Assembly: GCF_017741935.1 (NCBI RefSeq)
Contig: NZ_JAGHMH010000005.1
Coordinates: forward strand, 62,001-126,000
DNA: 64,000 bases
Reading direction: 5' to 3'
Source of the DNA: Rhizobium sp. 16-449-1b
GTDB taxonomy: Bacteria; Pseudomonadota; Alphaproteobacteria; Rhizobiales; Rhizobiaceae
The notes below the pieces were generated by a model, which worked only from the letters and a program-made list of their open reading frames with translations, was not told the origin of the DNA and did no database searches. Below are positions 35,118 through 44,754 of this stretch, in pieces. The number at the start of each line of letters is the position of its first letter. Positions within the stretch are counted from its first letter, which is position 1. Position numbers and translations under genes: made by a program.

Positions 35118-35708
35118 ATGTTATTTCGTCGTCGGAAACCCGCTGGATTTCGTGAAAAGCTGCGTGAGCTGCTTTGGCCGCGAAAGGGATTCTTGAGGCC
35201 CCCGCGCTATCTCGTGATGCGCGTGCTTCGCCTGAGGGCATCGCCACATGCGGTGGCCGTTGGCGTCGCGGCCGGGATCTTCGTGTCCTGGACCCCGTTC
35301 ATCGGCGTCCATTTCATCATGGCCTTCGTCATCACTTATCTGCTGTCAGGCAATATGGTCGCCGCCGCTCTTGGCTGCGCGGCCTTCGGCAATCCGCTGA
35401 CCTATCCCTTCATCTGGGGAACGACCTGGGAAATCGGACATCTGCTCCTGAGCCGCAAGGATACGATGCAGGGCAATGCCGTCGATCTTCCCGCGCTCTT
35501 CCACGAACTGCACTTCAGCGAGCTTTGGCGCCCAGTCCTTGAGCCGATGCTGATCGGTTCGCTGCCGCCGGCAGCCGTGACCGCCGTGGCCATCTACTTC
35601 GCGACATTCTACACGGTGAGGGGCTTCCAGGGGCGCCGCCGCGCCCGCCTGCTCGAGCGTGCCCGCCTGCGCGTCGCTGAGCCCGTTTCGCTTGAGGAAA
35701 CAGTATGA
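35118..35708 (+). CDS. DUF2062 membrane protein
   Basis: A 196-residue inner-membrane protein of the DUF2062 family. After a basic N-terminus come a helix with [23 protein letters not shown] and a second with [15 protein letters not shown], the two family signatures. A third helix precedes a basic C-terminus. The function is unknown. The start is uncertain: a TTG at 35082 with GAGGAGG 11 bases upstream and an ATG at 35100 are alternatives. Its stop overlaps the acpS start (ATGA), so the two are translationally coupled. Confidence 0.83.
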   Translation: MLFRRRKPAGFREKLRELLWPRKGFLRPPRYLVMRVLRLRASPHAVAVGVAAGIFVSWTPFIGVHFIMAFVITYLLSGNMVAAALGCAAFGNPLTYPFIWGTTWEIGHLLLSRKDTMQGNAVDLPALFHELHFSELWRPVLEPMLIGSLPPAAVTAVAIYFATFYTVRGFQGRRRARLLERARLRVAEPVSLEETV

Positions 35709-36109
35709 TCATCGGTATCGGCAGCGATCTCATCGATATCAGGCGCGTGGAGAAATCGCTGGAGCGATTTGGCGAGCGCTTCACCAATCGCTGCTTCACC
35801 GAGATCGAACAGCAGAAATCCGACCGCCGCGCCAACCGCGCCGCCTCCTACGCCAAGCGCTTCGCTGCCAAGGAGGCCTGCTCCAAGGCTTTGGGCACGG
35901 GCATCGCCCAGGGTGTCTTCTGGAAGGACATGGGCGTCGTCAATCTCCCGAGCGGCAAGCCGACGATGAAGCTGACAGGCGGCGCCGGTGAGATTTTAGA
36001 GAAGATGTTGCCCTCAGGGCACCGCGCCGCCATCCATTTGACAATTACAGATGATTATCCCTTGGCTCAGGCCTTCGTTATCATCGAGGCCCTGCCGCTG
36101 AGCGACTGA
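35705..36109 (+). CDS. acpS: Holo-[acyl-carrier-protein] synthase
   Basis: A 134-residue AcpS, which transfers 4'-phosphopantetheine from CoA to apo-ACP for fatty-acid synthesis. [13 protein letters not shown] holds the metal ligand D8, and the second signature [17 protein letters not shown] holds E57. The length is canonical for a trimeric AcpS. Its ATG overlaps the DUF2062 stop by four bases. It is followed by lepB, rnc and era, a common alphaproteobacterial order. Confidence 0.95.
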   Translation: MIIGIGSDLIDIRRVEKSLERFGERFTNRCFTEIEQQKSDRRANRAASYAKRFAAKEACSKALGTGIAQGVFWKDMGVVNLPSGKPTMKLTGGAGEILEKMLPSGHRAAIHLTITDDYPLAQAFVIIEALPLSD

Positions 36110-36237
36110 CCGCTGCGCAACAGACTGTTACATGTCCCGCTTTTAATGTTCGTGGCATTGCCGCAATCAGCCGAAGCCGCTACACAGAACCGATTAAAGA
36201 CTTGCGCCGTTTTGGCGCTCTGAAGGAATAGAACTGC

Positions 36238-36981
36238 GTGTCCGAAAAAGTTCAAGCCAAGCCGAACGCCCTCTGGGAGAACATCAAGGTCATCGTCCAG
36301 GCACTGGTCTTGGCGATGGTCATCCGCACGGTCCTGTTCCAGCCATTCACCATTCCCTCGGGCTCGATGATGCCGACGCTGCTCGTCGGCGACTATATCT
36401 TCGTCAACAAGTTCGCTTACGGCTATTCGAAATACTCGCTGCCGTTCTCGCCGAACCTGTTCAGCGGCCGCATCTTCGCAAGCGAGCCGAAGCGCGGCGA
36501 CGTCGTGGTCTTCCGCTTCCCGCCGAATCCTGAGGTCGATTACATCAAGCGCCTCGTCGGTCTCCCCGGCGACCACATCCAGGTGACGGATGGCGTGCTT
36601 TACGTGAACGGTAAGGCTGTTCCGAAGGTGCCGGATGGTACCTTCAACTCCGATTACGCGCAGGACCCGGGCCAGGACGTACCGGTGTTCCGCGAAACGC
36701 TGGATAACGGCGTGACCTACGACACGCTCGACCAGTCTCCGGTATCGCGCGGCGACAACACCCGCGAGTTCATCGTCCCTGAAGGTCACTACTTCATGAT
36801 GGGCGATAACCGCGACAACTCGCTCGACAGCCGCTTCGACGTCGGTTTCGTCCCGGCCGAAAACCTGGTTGGCCGCGCCAGCGTCATCTTCTTCTCGCTC
36901 GGCAACGACACCTCCTTCCGCGAAATCTGGAAGTGGCCTTCCAACATGCGTTGGGATCGACTGTTCAAGGGCGTTGAATGA
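36238..36981 (+). CDS. lepB: Signal peptidase I
   Basis: A 247-residue leader peptidase anchored by one transmembrane helix (about residues 16-34). The catalytic serine is S43 in IPSGSMMPTL, and the general base is K104 in DYIKRLVGLPGD. The later GDNRDNSLDSR block (box E) is present. It removes signal peptides of exported proteins on the periplasmic face. The GTG start at 36238 has AAGGA 10 bases upstream. The stop overlaps the rnc start (ATGA). Confidence 0.96.
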   Translation: MSEKVQAKPNALWENIKVIVQALVLAMVIRTVLFQPFTIPSGSMMPTLLVGDYIFVNKFAYGYSKYSLPFSPNLFSGRIFASEPKRGDVVVFRFPPNPEVDYIKRLVGLPGDHIQVTDGVLYVNGKAVPKVPDGTFNSDYAQDPGQDVPVFRETLDNGVTYDTLDQSPVSRGDNTREFIVPEGHYFMMGDNRDNSLDSRFDVGFVPAENLVGRASVIFFSLGNDTSFREIWKWPSNMRWDRLFKGVE

Positions 36982-37697
36982 CTAAGTCGCCGACGCTTTC
37001 GGCGGCTGACCGAACAAAGCTCGAGGCGCTGATCGGCCATGTCTTTGCCGAGAAGGAGCGCCTCGATCGTGCACTGACGCATGCGAGCGCCCGTACGCAA
37101 AAGGGCGCGAACTACGAACGGCTTGAATTTCTTGGCGACCGGGTCCTTGGCCTGTGTGTCGCCGAGATGCTTTTTAGGACTTTCGGCACGGCAACCGAAG
37201 GCGAGCTGTCTGTCCGTCTGAACCAGCTGGTCAGCGCCGACACCTGCGCCGAAGTGGCCGACGAACTCGGCCTGCATCTCTACATCCGCACCGGTGCCGA
37301 CGTGAAGAAGCTCACCGGCAAGCGCATGATGAATGTCCGCGCCGACGTCGTCGAAAGCCTGATCGCCGCTATCTATCTCGACGCCGGCCTTGAGGTCGCG
37401 CGGCACTTCATCTTGAAGTATTGGGAAAAGCGGGCGGTCCGCGCCGATGGCGCCCGACGCGACGCCAAGACGGAATTGCAGGAATGGTCGCATGCCAAAT
37501 TCGGCGTGACGCCAAACTACCGGGTTGAAGAACGCACCGGACCGGATCATGATCCGCGCTTCACGGTGACGGTCGAAGTCGCCGGCGTGAAGCCGGAAAC
37601 GGGCGTCGAGCGCTCCAAGCGTGCCGCCGAGCAGGTGGCCGCGACGAAGATGCTCGAACGCGAAGGCATTTGGCAGAAATCGTCTGCCGGAAATTGA
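36978..37697 (+). CDS. rnc: Ribonuclease III
   Basis: A 239-residue RNase III that cuts double-stranded RNA in rRNA maturation and mRNA turnover. The nuclease signature ERLEFLGDRVL is at about 47-57, with the second metal-site region VRADVVESLIAAIYLD near 120-135. The C-terminal double-stranded-RNA-binding domain begins DAKTELQEWSHAKFG. It is coupled to lepB by a four-base overlap and lies 8 bases before era. Confidence 0.97.
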   Translation: MTKSPTLSAADRTKLEALIGHVFAEKERLDRALTHASARTQKGANYERLEFLGDRVLGLCVAEMLFRTFGTATEGELSVRLNQLVSADTCAEVADELGLHLYIRTGADVKKLTGKRMMNVRADVVESLIAAIYLDAGLEVARHFILKYWEKRAVRADGARRDAKTELQEWSHAKFGVTPNYRVEERTGPDHDPRFTVTVEVAGVKPETGVERSKRAAEQVAATKMLEREGIWQKSSAGN

Positions 37698-37705
37698 CGG
37701 GAACA

Positions 37706-38647
37706 ATGACCGAAGAACACGACATCGCGGATAGCGCCGCTGAACCCGCTGGCCCGACGCATTCCGGCTTCGTCGCCCTGATCGGGCCGACCAATGCCGG
37801 CAAGTCGACCTTGCTGAACCGCCTGGTTGGCGCCAAGGTCTCGATCGTCAGCCACAAGGTGCAGACGACGCGCGCGGTCATCCGCGGCATTGCCACCCAT
37901 GACAACGCCCAGATCGTCTTCATGGACACGCCTGGCATCTTCAAGCCGCGTCGTCGGCTCGATCGCGCCATGGTGACTTCCGCCTGGGGCGGCGCCAAGG
38001 ATGCCGATATCATCATGCTCCTGATCGACAGCGAGCGTGGCCTGCGCGGCGATGCCGAGAAGATCCTTGAGAGCCTGAAGGACGTGCCGCAGCGCAAGAT
38101 CCTCGCGCTCAACAAGATCGACCGCGTCAAGCGTGAAGATCTGCTGGCGCTGGCCTCGGCCGCCAACGAATACGTCGCTTTCGACCAGACCTTCATGATC
38201 TCGGCCGAAAACGGGTCGGGCTGCGACGACGTCATGGACTATCTCGCCAAGACGCTGCCCGAGGGGCCGTGGTATTATCCGGAAGACCAGATTTCCGATC
38301 TGCCGATGCGCCAGCTGGCGGCCGAAATCACCCGCGAGAAGCTGTTCCTGCGCCTGCATCAGGAGCTTCCCTATGCCTCGCATGTCGAGACGGAAAAGTG
38401 GGAAGAGCGCAAGGACGGATCCGTTCGCATCGAACAGGTGATCTACGTCGAGCGCGACAGCCAGAAGAAGATCGCTCTCGGCAAGAACGGCGAAGCGATC
38501 AAGGCGATTTCCACCGCGTCGCGCAAGGAGCTGTCTGAGATCCTCGAGCAGACCGTACACCTCTTCCTCTTTGTGAAGGTGCGCGAGAACTGGGGCGACG
38601 ATCCCGAGCGTTTCCGCGAAATGGGCCTGGAATTCCCGCGCCAGTAA
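37706..38647 (+). CDS. era: GTPase Era
   Basis: A 313-residue Era, a GTPase that binds 16S rRNA and helps 30S assembly. G1 is GPTNAGKST at 27-35, G3 is DTPG, and G4 is NKID. The C-terminal KH domain (KIALGKNGEAIKAIS) completes the protein. The ATG at 37706 with GGGAA upstream is preferred over the longer frame, which would overlap rnc. A strong terminator after the gene ends the lepB-rnc-era operon. Confidence 0.97.
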   Translation: MTEEHDIADSAAEPAGPTHSGFVALIGPTNAGKSTLLNRLVGAKVSIVSHKVQTTRAVIRGIATHDNAQIVFMDTPGIFKPRRRLDRAMVTSAWGGAKDADIIMLLIDSERGLRGDAEKILESLKDVPQRKILALNKIDRVKREDLLALASAANEYVAFDQTFMISAENGSGCDDVMDYLAKTLPEGPWYYPEDQISDLPMRQLAAEITREKLFLRLHQELPYASHVETEKWEERKDGSVRIEQVIYVERDSQKKIALGKNGEAIKAISTASRKELSEILEQTVHLFLFVKVRENWGDDPERFREMGLEFPRQ

Positions 38648-38731
38648 GCGACGCGACGACCCCGCAAGTCCCTTGTTTCCTTGGAAAAATTCAAGGGTCG
38701 ATGGAACAAAGTTGCAAGTGATGAGTTCTTT

Positions 38732-38766
38732 AAAAGCGGCGTCTCGATTTCGGGGCGCCGCTTTTT
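38732..38766 (+). terminator. Terminator after lepB-rnc-era
   Basis: AAAAGCGGCG pairs with CGCCGCTTTT around a 14-base loop, followed by a T run. It lies just before the ribosome site of the Crp/Fnr gene. Confidence 0.85.
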
Positions 38767-38784
38767 CTGGATTATGGGGAGCGC

Positions 38785-39537
38785 ATGGCGACATCACGGC
38801 CGACGCATTCGTTCAAGACACCGTGCGAACAGTGTCCCTTGCGGCCGCTGCCGCATTTCCGCGAGTTCACCGGCGACGAGCTGGGCTTCATTTCCAAATT
38901 CAAGAAGGGCGAGCTGGCGGCCGATGCAGGTGCCACGATCCTGGTCGAAGGCGCCCATAGCGCCCACCTCTTCACCGTGCTGACCGGCTGGGGTTTTCGC
39001 TACAAGACGCTGGAAGACGGCCGGCGTCAGATCCTGAACTACATCATGCCCGGCGATCTGATCGGCCTCCAAGGCACCATCATGGGCGAGATGCAGCATT
39101 CGATCGAGGCGCTGTCGCCGGTCTCGCTCTGCGTCTTCGAGCGCGACAAGCTGATGACGCTCTACAACAAGCATCCGTCGCTGGCCTTCGACATCACCTG
39201 GATGGCGGCGCAGGAGGAGCGGATACTCGACGAACACCTCCTGAGCATCGGTCGCCGAACGGCGCTGGAGCGCGCCGCCTACCTGATCGCCTTCCTCTAT
39301 CAGCGCGGCAAGCAGCTCAATCTCTTCAACGGCCACAGCGCCATCCCGATCACCCAGCAGCACATCGCCGACACGCTCGGCCTTTCGATCGTGCACACCA
39401 ACAAGACCTTGAAAAAGCTCGCTTCGCGCAATCTCATCCGCTGGCAGGAACGCGCCTGCGAGGTGCTGGATGGCGAAACGCTCGCCAAAATTGCTGCCTG
39501 GGATGGGCTCGACGAAAGGGTGCGCCCCTTCCTCTAA
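38785..39537 (+). CDS. Crp/Fnr-family transcriptional regulator
   Basis: A 250-residue regulator with an N-terminal cyclic-nucleotide-like sensor (about 30-150) and a C-terminal winged helix (PITQQHIADTLGLSIVHTNKTLKKLASRNLI near 188-218). A CEQC pair at 14 and 17 and a third cysteine at 116 recall FNR, but the other N-terminal cysteine of a 4Fe-4S cluster is absent. The sensed signal is therefore unclear. GGGGAG is 4 bases before the ATG. It is not FixK-like in the N-terminal region. It separates era from recO together with the next gene. Confidence 0.85.
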   Translation: MATSRPTHSFKTPCEQCPLRPLPHFREFTGDELGFISKFKKGELAADAGATILVEGAHSAHLFTVLTGWGFRYKTLEDGRRQILNYIMPGDLIGLQGTIMGEMQHSIEALSPVSLCVFERDKLMTLYNKHPSLAFDITWMAAQEERILDEHLLSIGRRTALERAAYLIAFLYQRGKQLNLFNGHSAIPITQQHIADTLGLSIVHTNKTLKKLASRNLIRWQERACEVLDGETLAKIAAWDGLDERVRPFL

Positions 39538-39769
39538 GGCGTTCTATCTATGTCTTTTTTAAATGCAAATTCCAGGGCCGGACCCTAATGTCCAGCACGA
39601 GCCATTCTTGTGTCGAGATTCGCTAATATCGACCGGGACTGAAAAAGCGGCTATGCAAGCATAGGCGGCGTGAAATTCTCGGCTGAGGCCGTGGGTTGTC
39701 AGGGGTAGAAATGCGATTTTGGGATACATGGTGCGTCGAGAGCGGCGCCCGGAAGAGGGCTTTCTGATC

Positions 39770-40132
39770 ATGGTCGCGAGACGTGTTCTGGTTCTCGAGG
39801 ATAGCTTGATCATCGCGATGGAGGCGGAAGACATTCTGCGTGCCGTCGGTGTCGAGACAATCGATATTTGCAATAGCGTCGAGCAGGCCAATGAGGCGAT
39901 CCAGGCCGACAGCTATGATTTCGCCCTGCTTGACGTCAATCTCGGCGAGGTCATGAGCTTCGATTTCGCCCGCCGGCTGGTCGCCGCCGAAATCCGCTTC
40001 GGCTTCGTCAGCGGCTATTCCGACACGCTGGATTTCCCCGAGGACCTGCAAAACAGGCCGCTGCTCGTCAAGCCGTTCGACGAAGACGCAATGCGGGATT
40101 TCTTGCGCCGGCTTTTCCCCTCCGAGGCCTGA
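39770..40132 (+). CDS. Single-domain response regulator receiver
   Basis: A 121-residue stand-alone receiver. The acidic pair E10-D11, phosphoacceptor D55 in ALLDVNLGE, the conserved serine in VSGYSD and lysine K101 in LLVKPF are all in place, so it should be phosphorylated. It has no output domain, so it either works by protein binding or shuttles phosphate. The start is ambiguous: ATGs at 39728 and 39719 would add up to 17 residues; I prefer 39770 because the receiver fold begins there. No kinase is adjacent. Confidence 0.85.
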   Translation: MVARRVLVLEDSLIIAMEAEDILRAVGVETIDICNSVEQANEAIQADSYDFALLDVNLGEVMSFDFARRLVAAEIRFGFVSGYSDTLDFPEDLQNRPLLVKPFDEDAMRDFLRRLFPSEA

Positions 40133-40195
40133 GGCTTTCATGACAGGGCTTGCGCCATGCGTTAGGATAGCGCGTGGTGTGAAGGTCGATTTCTA

Positions 40196-40936
40196 ATGCA
40201 GTGGCAAGGTCGTGCAATCATTCTTGGCGTTCGGCGCCATGGCGAGACAAGCGTCATCACCGAGGTGATGACGCCGGATCGCGGCCGTCACTTGGGGATG
40301 GTGCGATCCGGGCGTTCGCGCGCCATGCAGCCGGTGCTGCAGCCCGGCAATGAGGTCGAGGTCACCTGGCGAGCGCGTCTCGATGAGCATATGGGTGAAT
40401 TCAAGATCGAGCCCCTCACGCTGCGCGCCGCCCGGCTGATGGAAACGGCGACCGCGGTTTACGGCGTGCAGGCCATGGGCGCCTTGCTCAGGCTTCTGCC
40501 CGAGCGCGATCCGCATCCGCATCTCTTCGAGGCCCTGGAAGTCATTCTCGACAATCTCGACAATCCAGCCGATGCGGGCGAATTGTTCGTTCGCTTCGAG
40601 CTCGCCGTGCTCAACGATCTCGGTTTTGGGCTCGATCTCAACGAATGCGCCGCAACCGGCACCCGCGCCGATCTGGCCTACGTCTCCCCAAAGTCGGGTC
40701 GCGCTGTCAGTCGCGACGCCGGTGCGCCCTGGGCCGACAGGATGTTCGCCTTGCCGGCGTTTCTATCCGTGGAAAAGCGGCAGGCCGCCGATTTCGACAG
40801 CCTGTCCGAGGCATTTCGCCTGACGGCCTTCTTCCTGCACCGCCATGTCTACGAGCCGCGCGGCCTGGAACCGTCGACGGCCCGCGAGGGCTTCGTGCAG
40901 GCCGTGCTCAAGGCGCTGAAGCCCGCTGCTGCCTAG
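40196..40936 (+). CDS. recO: DNA repair protein RecO
   Basis: A 246-residue RecO that helps RecR load RecA onto SSB-coated single-stranded DNA. The N-terminal OB fold ([21 protein letters not shown]) and the helical C-terminal domain ([33 protein letters not shown]) are typical. The second half lacks a full zinc-finger cysteine set, as in many alphaproteobacteria. It keeps the era-recO neighbourhood found in many bacteria, with two regulators inserted. The stop is 7 bases from the convergent MOSC gene. Confidence 0.95.
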   Translation: MQWQGRAIILGVRRHGETSVITEVMTPDRGRHLGMVRSGRSRAMQPVLQPGNEVEVTWRARLDEHMGEFKIEPLTLRAARLMETATAVYGVQAMGALLRLLPERDPHPHLFEALEVILDNLDNPADAGELFVRFELAVLNDLGFGLDLNECAATGTRADLAYVSPKSGRAVSRDAGAPWADRMFALPAFLSVEKRQAADFDSLSEAFRLTAFFLHRHVYEPRGLEPSTAREGFVQAVLKALKPAAA

Positions 40937-40943
40937 TCTACCC

Positions 40944-41798
40944 TTAGGCGCGCTTGCGCACCTTGAACGCCCATCCATCCGGCCGTTCGTCGAGCACGTT
41001 CACCGTATCGCCGATCGCAATCGCGCCCGCTGCACGCGGCGTGACGTTCCAGCCAAACAGCGGGCCTGGGACACGGCGGTCTGCCGACATGCGGATGCGG
41101 CCCATGGCCGGCATTGGGTTCGCGACCTCGCGCGAGCCCGTCTGCTGGTCCTGCGTGGTCATGATGCAGCGCGCGCACGGCTTCACCAGATCAAAACGAA
41201 TGCCGCCGATCTCGATGGCCGCCCAGCGATCCTCTGGCCAGGCTTCGTCGGTGTCGATGACGATGTTCGGCCGGAACCGCTCCATCCCGACGCTGCCTTC
41301 GCCGTGAGCCTCGATATCGGCGTTGAGCGCCTTCAGCGACCCTGTCGTGGTCACCAGGATCTGGTAGCCGTCAGCAAACGTCACCGGCGTGTCGTCGCCC
41401 GCCCATTCCGGGCTCGCGATGCGATTGGCGTCGTCGTCGAAGAACACGAACTTGAGCTCGCGACCGAACCAGCGGGAGAGAACCTGGTTGGAGTGGTCGT
41501 CGGCAACAGCCGCATTGACGATCGATTTCCAGATCGAGACATCGATGCGCTTGATGCCATCGGGCAGGGGGACGAACAGGGTCTCTCCGTTCATGCCGAG
41601 TTGGAACCCGGATGCTTCCTGCCGAACGTCGAGCCGCGCCAGATCCGTCATTTCGCGCTGGGTAATGAAGCTCCCATCCGGATTGATCAGCATCGCGCGC
41701 CGGTCGCCAGGCAGGCCGAAGGCGTTGATCTCGGTGCTTTGAAGCGCGATGCCACGGGCGCTTTTGAGCGGATAGATGAAGAGATCGCTGACGCGCAT
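40944..41798 (-). CDS. MOSC-domain protein (mARC/YcbX-like)
   Basis: A 284-residue protein with an N-terminal MOSC beta-barrel domain (MRVSDLFIYPLKSARG) and a C-terminal MOSC domain. The cysteine pair in VKPCARCIMTT supplies the residue that would bind a molybdenum cofactor, as in YcbX and mARC, which reduce N-hydroxylated compounds. AGGAGG lies 6 bases before the ATG at 41798; the much longer upstream frame is antisense to the HD gene and not coding. It is 10 bases downstream of the HD gene, suggesting an operon. Confidence 0.88.
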   Translation of the reverse strand: MRVSDLFIYPLKSARGIALQSTEINAFGLPGDRRAMLINPDGSFITQREMTDLARLDVRQEASGFQLGMNGETLFVPLPDGIKRIDVSIWKSIVNAAVADDHSNQVLSRWFGRELKFVFFDDDANRIASPEWAGDDTPVTFADGYQILVTTTGSLKALNADIEAHGEGSVGMERFRPNIVIDTDEAWPEDRWAAIEIGGIRFDLVKPCARCIMTTQDQQTGSREVANPMPAMGRIRMSADRRVPGPLFGWNVTPRAAGAIAIGDTVNVLDERPDGWAFKVRKRA

Positions 41799-41808
41799 GT
41801 AAGTCCTC

Positions 41809-42453
41809 CTAGATTTCGTCCATGAAGGCGTCGAGAAAGTCCCGCAGCCTCTTGTCGCGCTCTGCCGCAAGCGCGCGGCCAGCGGCCGTCTTGAACCCAT
41901 CGGCCAGCTTGAACAGTTTCGTCTGGAAATGGTCGATGACATAACGCCGGTCGTCAAGCGGTCGATCGTTTCCAGCCGGGTCGAGCGGGTCGTAAAGCGA
42001 CGACGCCATGCGCCCGCCGATATAAAAGCAGCGGCCCGCGCCGACCATGCCGATTGCATCCAGCCGGTCTGCATCCTGCAAGATCTTCGCTTCCAGTGTC
42101 TCGGGCGCGATGTTGGCCGAGAAGCTGTGCGTCAGGATCGCATGGGCGACGGCGGCGATGTCCTCCTTCGACCATCCAAGCCCGGCCAGCACGCCGGAAG
42201 CCTTCTCAGCGGCAAGCGCGGATGCCTGGGCTCTGAGCGGCGAACTCTTCTCGACGGCCACGCAATCATGCAGCAACACGGCGGCGGCAAGAATGCGGCC
42301 ATCTCCGCCTTCGCTTGCCTGGATGCGCATGGCGTTCTTGAACACCCGTAGGATATGCGCGAGATCATGCGAACCATCGTCGCCTTCGTGCGAATGCGGA
42401 ATGAGCGCTTCCGCGAGCGTTTCGTAGGGACGGAAGGCCTGAGCCTCTTTCAT
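41809..42453 (-). CDS. HD-domain phosphohydrolase
   Basis: A 214-residue HD-domain protein of the YedJ type. The metal ligands are visible: SHDLAHILRV (first H), VLLHD (H and D), ILTHS and DADRLDAIG (last D). These enzymes hydrolyse phosphate esters of nucleotides or small metabolites; the substrate here is unknown. The ATG at 42453 has no strong Shine-Dalgarno. The MOSC gene follows 10 bases later on the same strand. Confidence 0.85.
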   Translation of the reverse strand: MKEAQAFRPYETLAEALIPHSHEGDDGSHDLAHILRVFKNAMRIQASEGGDGRILAAAVLLHDCVAVEKSSPLRAQASALAAEKASGVLAGLGWSKEDIAAVAHAILTHSFSANIAPETLEAKILQDADRLDAIGMVGAGRCFYIGGRMASSLYDPLDPAGNDRPLDDRRYVIDHFQTKLFKLADGFKTAAGRALAAERDKRLRDFLDAFMDEI

Positions 42454-42519
42454 GTGCGCACCAGGAGTAGACGGAGACCGCCTCTCTTAGAGCGGGCGGT
42501 GACGAGTCGCAATGCGGCG

Positions 42520-44394
42520 TCACACAGCCTGGGCTTTGCCACTGCGTTGCGACCCCGCGAGCAACTGCGGCACGTCGAAGGCTGGGCGGGGCGAACTGAT
42601 ATGATAGCCCTGTATCTCGTCGCACGCTTCCTGCGCCAGCAGGTCGTGCTGCTGCGCCGTCTCCACGCCTTCGACGGTAACCCGCATGCCGAGCGCGTTG
42701 CCGAGCAGGATGATGGCGCGCATGATCGCGAAGGCTTCCTTGTTGTCGACGATGTCGTTGACGAAGGACTTGTCGATCTTGATCTTGTCGAAGGGGAAGC
42801 TGCTCAGATAGCTGAGCGACGAGTAACCGGTGCCGAAATCGTCCATGGAGATACGGATGCCGCGCTGGCGAAGCGCGTGCAGGATCGGCAGCGCCTCGTC
42901 GCGGTTCTCCATAAGGACGCTCTCGGTGATCTCGATTTCGAGACGCTCGGGCGCAAGCTCGGATGCTGCAAGCGCGGCCGAGACATCCTCCTCCAGATCA
43001 CTGGAGATAAACTGGATGGCCGAGACGTTGACGGCGACCTTGATATCGGCGGGCCAAGTGGCAGCGTCCGTGCAAGCGCGCTTGAGCACCCACCGTCCGA
43101 TATCGACGATAAGCCCGACTTCTTCGGCCAACGGAATGAACTCCATCGGCGCGATCCGGCCACGGGTCGGGTGGCTCCAGCGGAGCAGGGCTTCGAAACC
43201 GCAGATACGACGTTCGGCCATGTCATAGAGCGGTTGATAGTGAAGCTCGAATTCCTCGTTGTGAACGGCCCTGCGCAGATCCGCCTCAAGAGCGTGTCGC
43301 GCTTCAAGCTGCGCTTCCATCTCCGAGCTGAAAAAGCGCTCGCCGCGTCTGCCGCCGCTCTTTGCGTGCGAAAGCGCCACGCCGGCATGTTTCAGAAGCA
43401 GTTCGGTCTCCGTGCCGTCCTTGGGGCAGACGGCGATGCCCATGGAAACGCTGAGCTCGACCGCCTTTTCTCCGCGGAAGAAAGGTTCGGAGAGTTCGCG
43501 CCTGATCTGATCGGCAAGCGCCATGACATTCCACGGCTGCTCTCGCCCGCATTGCAGAATGGCGAACTCATCGGATCCCAGGCGCGCGAGAATGTTGCTC
43601 TTGCCGGCAAGGGCGCGCAAACGATCGGCAACCTGCCGCAGGATCTTGTCGCCCGCCGAAACGCCAAGCGTGTTGTTGACGGATTTGAAGCGGTCGAGGT
43701 TGAGATGGATGAGCGCGATCTGATCGTCCGGCTTGCGCGCACCAAGCGCCATATCCAGCTGTTCACGGAACCGGATGCGGTTGGGCAGACCGGTGAGGGG
43801 ATCGTGGTGCGCCAGAAACGCAATGCGTTCTGCCGCCTTTCGGTCATCGGTGATGTCGGCATGAATGGAGATATTGCTGCCGTCGGGAAGCACGGTAACG
43901 ACGCTTTGAATGATGCGGCCGTCATTCATCTCCCATTCGCGGCGGCGGATGCGTCCGCCGTCGGCACGGCCCTCGCGGGTGGCCGCTCTCACCTCCGGCT
44001 TTTCCAGGCCGTCGATCTTGGTAATCAGCGAGCTGATCGATGTTCCCGCTCGCGTGTCGTCCGCCTCCAGCCCGAACAGTTGCTGGAAGCGAATGTTCGA
44101 GACGATGAGCCGTTGTTCCGAATCGAAAATACACAGGCCGAGCGGCAGGTGATTGAGGACGATCTCAAGAAGGTGACTTTGCTCAGTCAGGCTTCGGTTC
44201 GCCTGATTGAGTAGGACTTGCAGCGCCTCGTTTTCTTCAAGGGTCAGGTTGGCGTGGCGCTCGAGGCTGCGGATGCTGCCGGCTTGCTCGCGGTAGGTGT
44301 CGATAACGAGTCTCACGAGTCGTTGTCCGTCGGTGGTGCCGTCTTCATTGAGGGACGCGGCACACTGGCGCCTGAACAGCGCTTCAGCTTCCAT
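42520..44394 (-). CDS. PAS-GGDEF-EAL cyclic-di-GMP protein
   Basis: A 624-residue cytosolic protein: coiled-coil start (about 40-75), PAS domain (about 75-185), GGDEF domain (190-350) and EAL domain (370-610). The cyclase motif reads GSDEF (273-277), without an RxxD inhibitory site. The phosphodiesterase site is complete: EAL 401-403, N456, ITES 489-492, DDFGTGYSSL 518-527, KIDKS and E575 in VEGVET. It is therefore most likely a c-di-GMP phosphodiesterase with a weak or GTP-binding GGDEF domain. No membrane segment is present; the PAS domain should sense a cytosolic ligand. AGGAG lies 10 bases before the ATG. Confidence 0.92.
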   Translation of the reverse strand: MEAEALFRRQCAASLNEDGTTDGQRLVRLVIDTYREQAGSIRSLERHANLTLEENEALQVLLNQANRSLTEQSHLLEIVLNHLPLGLCIFDSEQRLIVSNIRFQQLFGLEADDTRAGTSISSLITKIDGLEKPEVRAATREGRADGGRIRRREWEMNDGRIIQSVVTVLPDGSNISIHADITDDRKAAERIAFLAHHDPLTGLPNRIRFREQLDMALGARKPDDQIALIHLNLDRFKSVNNTLGVSAGDKILRQVADRLRALAGKSNILARLGSDEFAILQCGREQPWNVMALADQIRRELSEPFFRGEKAVELSVSMGIAVCPKDGTETELLLKHAGVALSHAKSGGRRGERFFSSEMEAQLEARHALEADLRRAVHNEEFELHYQPLYDMAERRICGFEALLRWSHPTRGRIAPMEFIPLAEEVGLIVDIGRWVLKRACTDAATWPADIKVAVNVSAIQFISSDLEEDVSAALAASELAPERLEIEITESVLMENRDEALPILHALRQRGIRISMDDFGTGYSSLSYLSSFPFDKIKIDKSFVNDIVDNKEAFAIMRAIILLGNALGMRVTVEGVETAQQHDLLAQEACDEIQGYHISSPRPAFDVPQLLAGSQRSGKAQAV

Positions 44395-44710
44395 AGCCGC
44401 TGCTCTCCTCTCCGGTGCCTATAAGCATGTTGGAGCGGCGGGTTGATTGTCCGGCGGTTCGGATCCCGTATGGCATGGGCAACATGCGAAGGCATTCCTG
44501 AAGCGTTTGAAGCAAAATAAATATGCAATCTAAGATTGTTTTTATGCTCTAAATTTGGCCGGCATAATCTCCTAGTCGCATTAATATTTGGTTGTTTCAC
44601 AAAAAGATATATGGTTCCCGCTATATTTATCCATGCGTCGCTCAGGTGGAGTGACCAAAGGATCCGGCTACTCTGGCCGCGATCAGAGTGTCAGAATTTG
44701 TCAATCATGG

Positions 44711-44725
44711 TTAATGCGGCATTAA
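44711..44725. promoter_or_regulatory. Candidate CtrA binding site (TTAA-N7-TTAA)
   Basis: TTAATGCGGCATTAA, a perfect full CtrA box inside a longer 8+1+8 palindrome (44710-44726). It is 111-125 bases upstream of the EF-hand gene and 317-331 bases upstream of the divergent c-di-GMP gene. Confidence 0.6.
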
Positions 44726-44754
44726 CAACTTATTGACCGGCCTCGCAAATCAGT

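Noticed and set aside
40944..42074. Long N-terminal extension of the MOSC frame to 42074
   Set aside because: The extra 92 residues are antisense to the HD gene; AGGAGG before the ATG at 41798 marks the true start.
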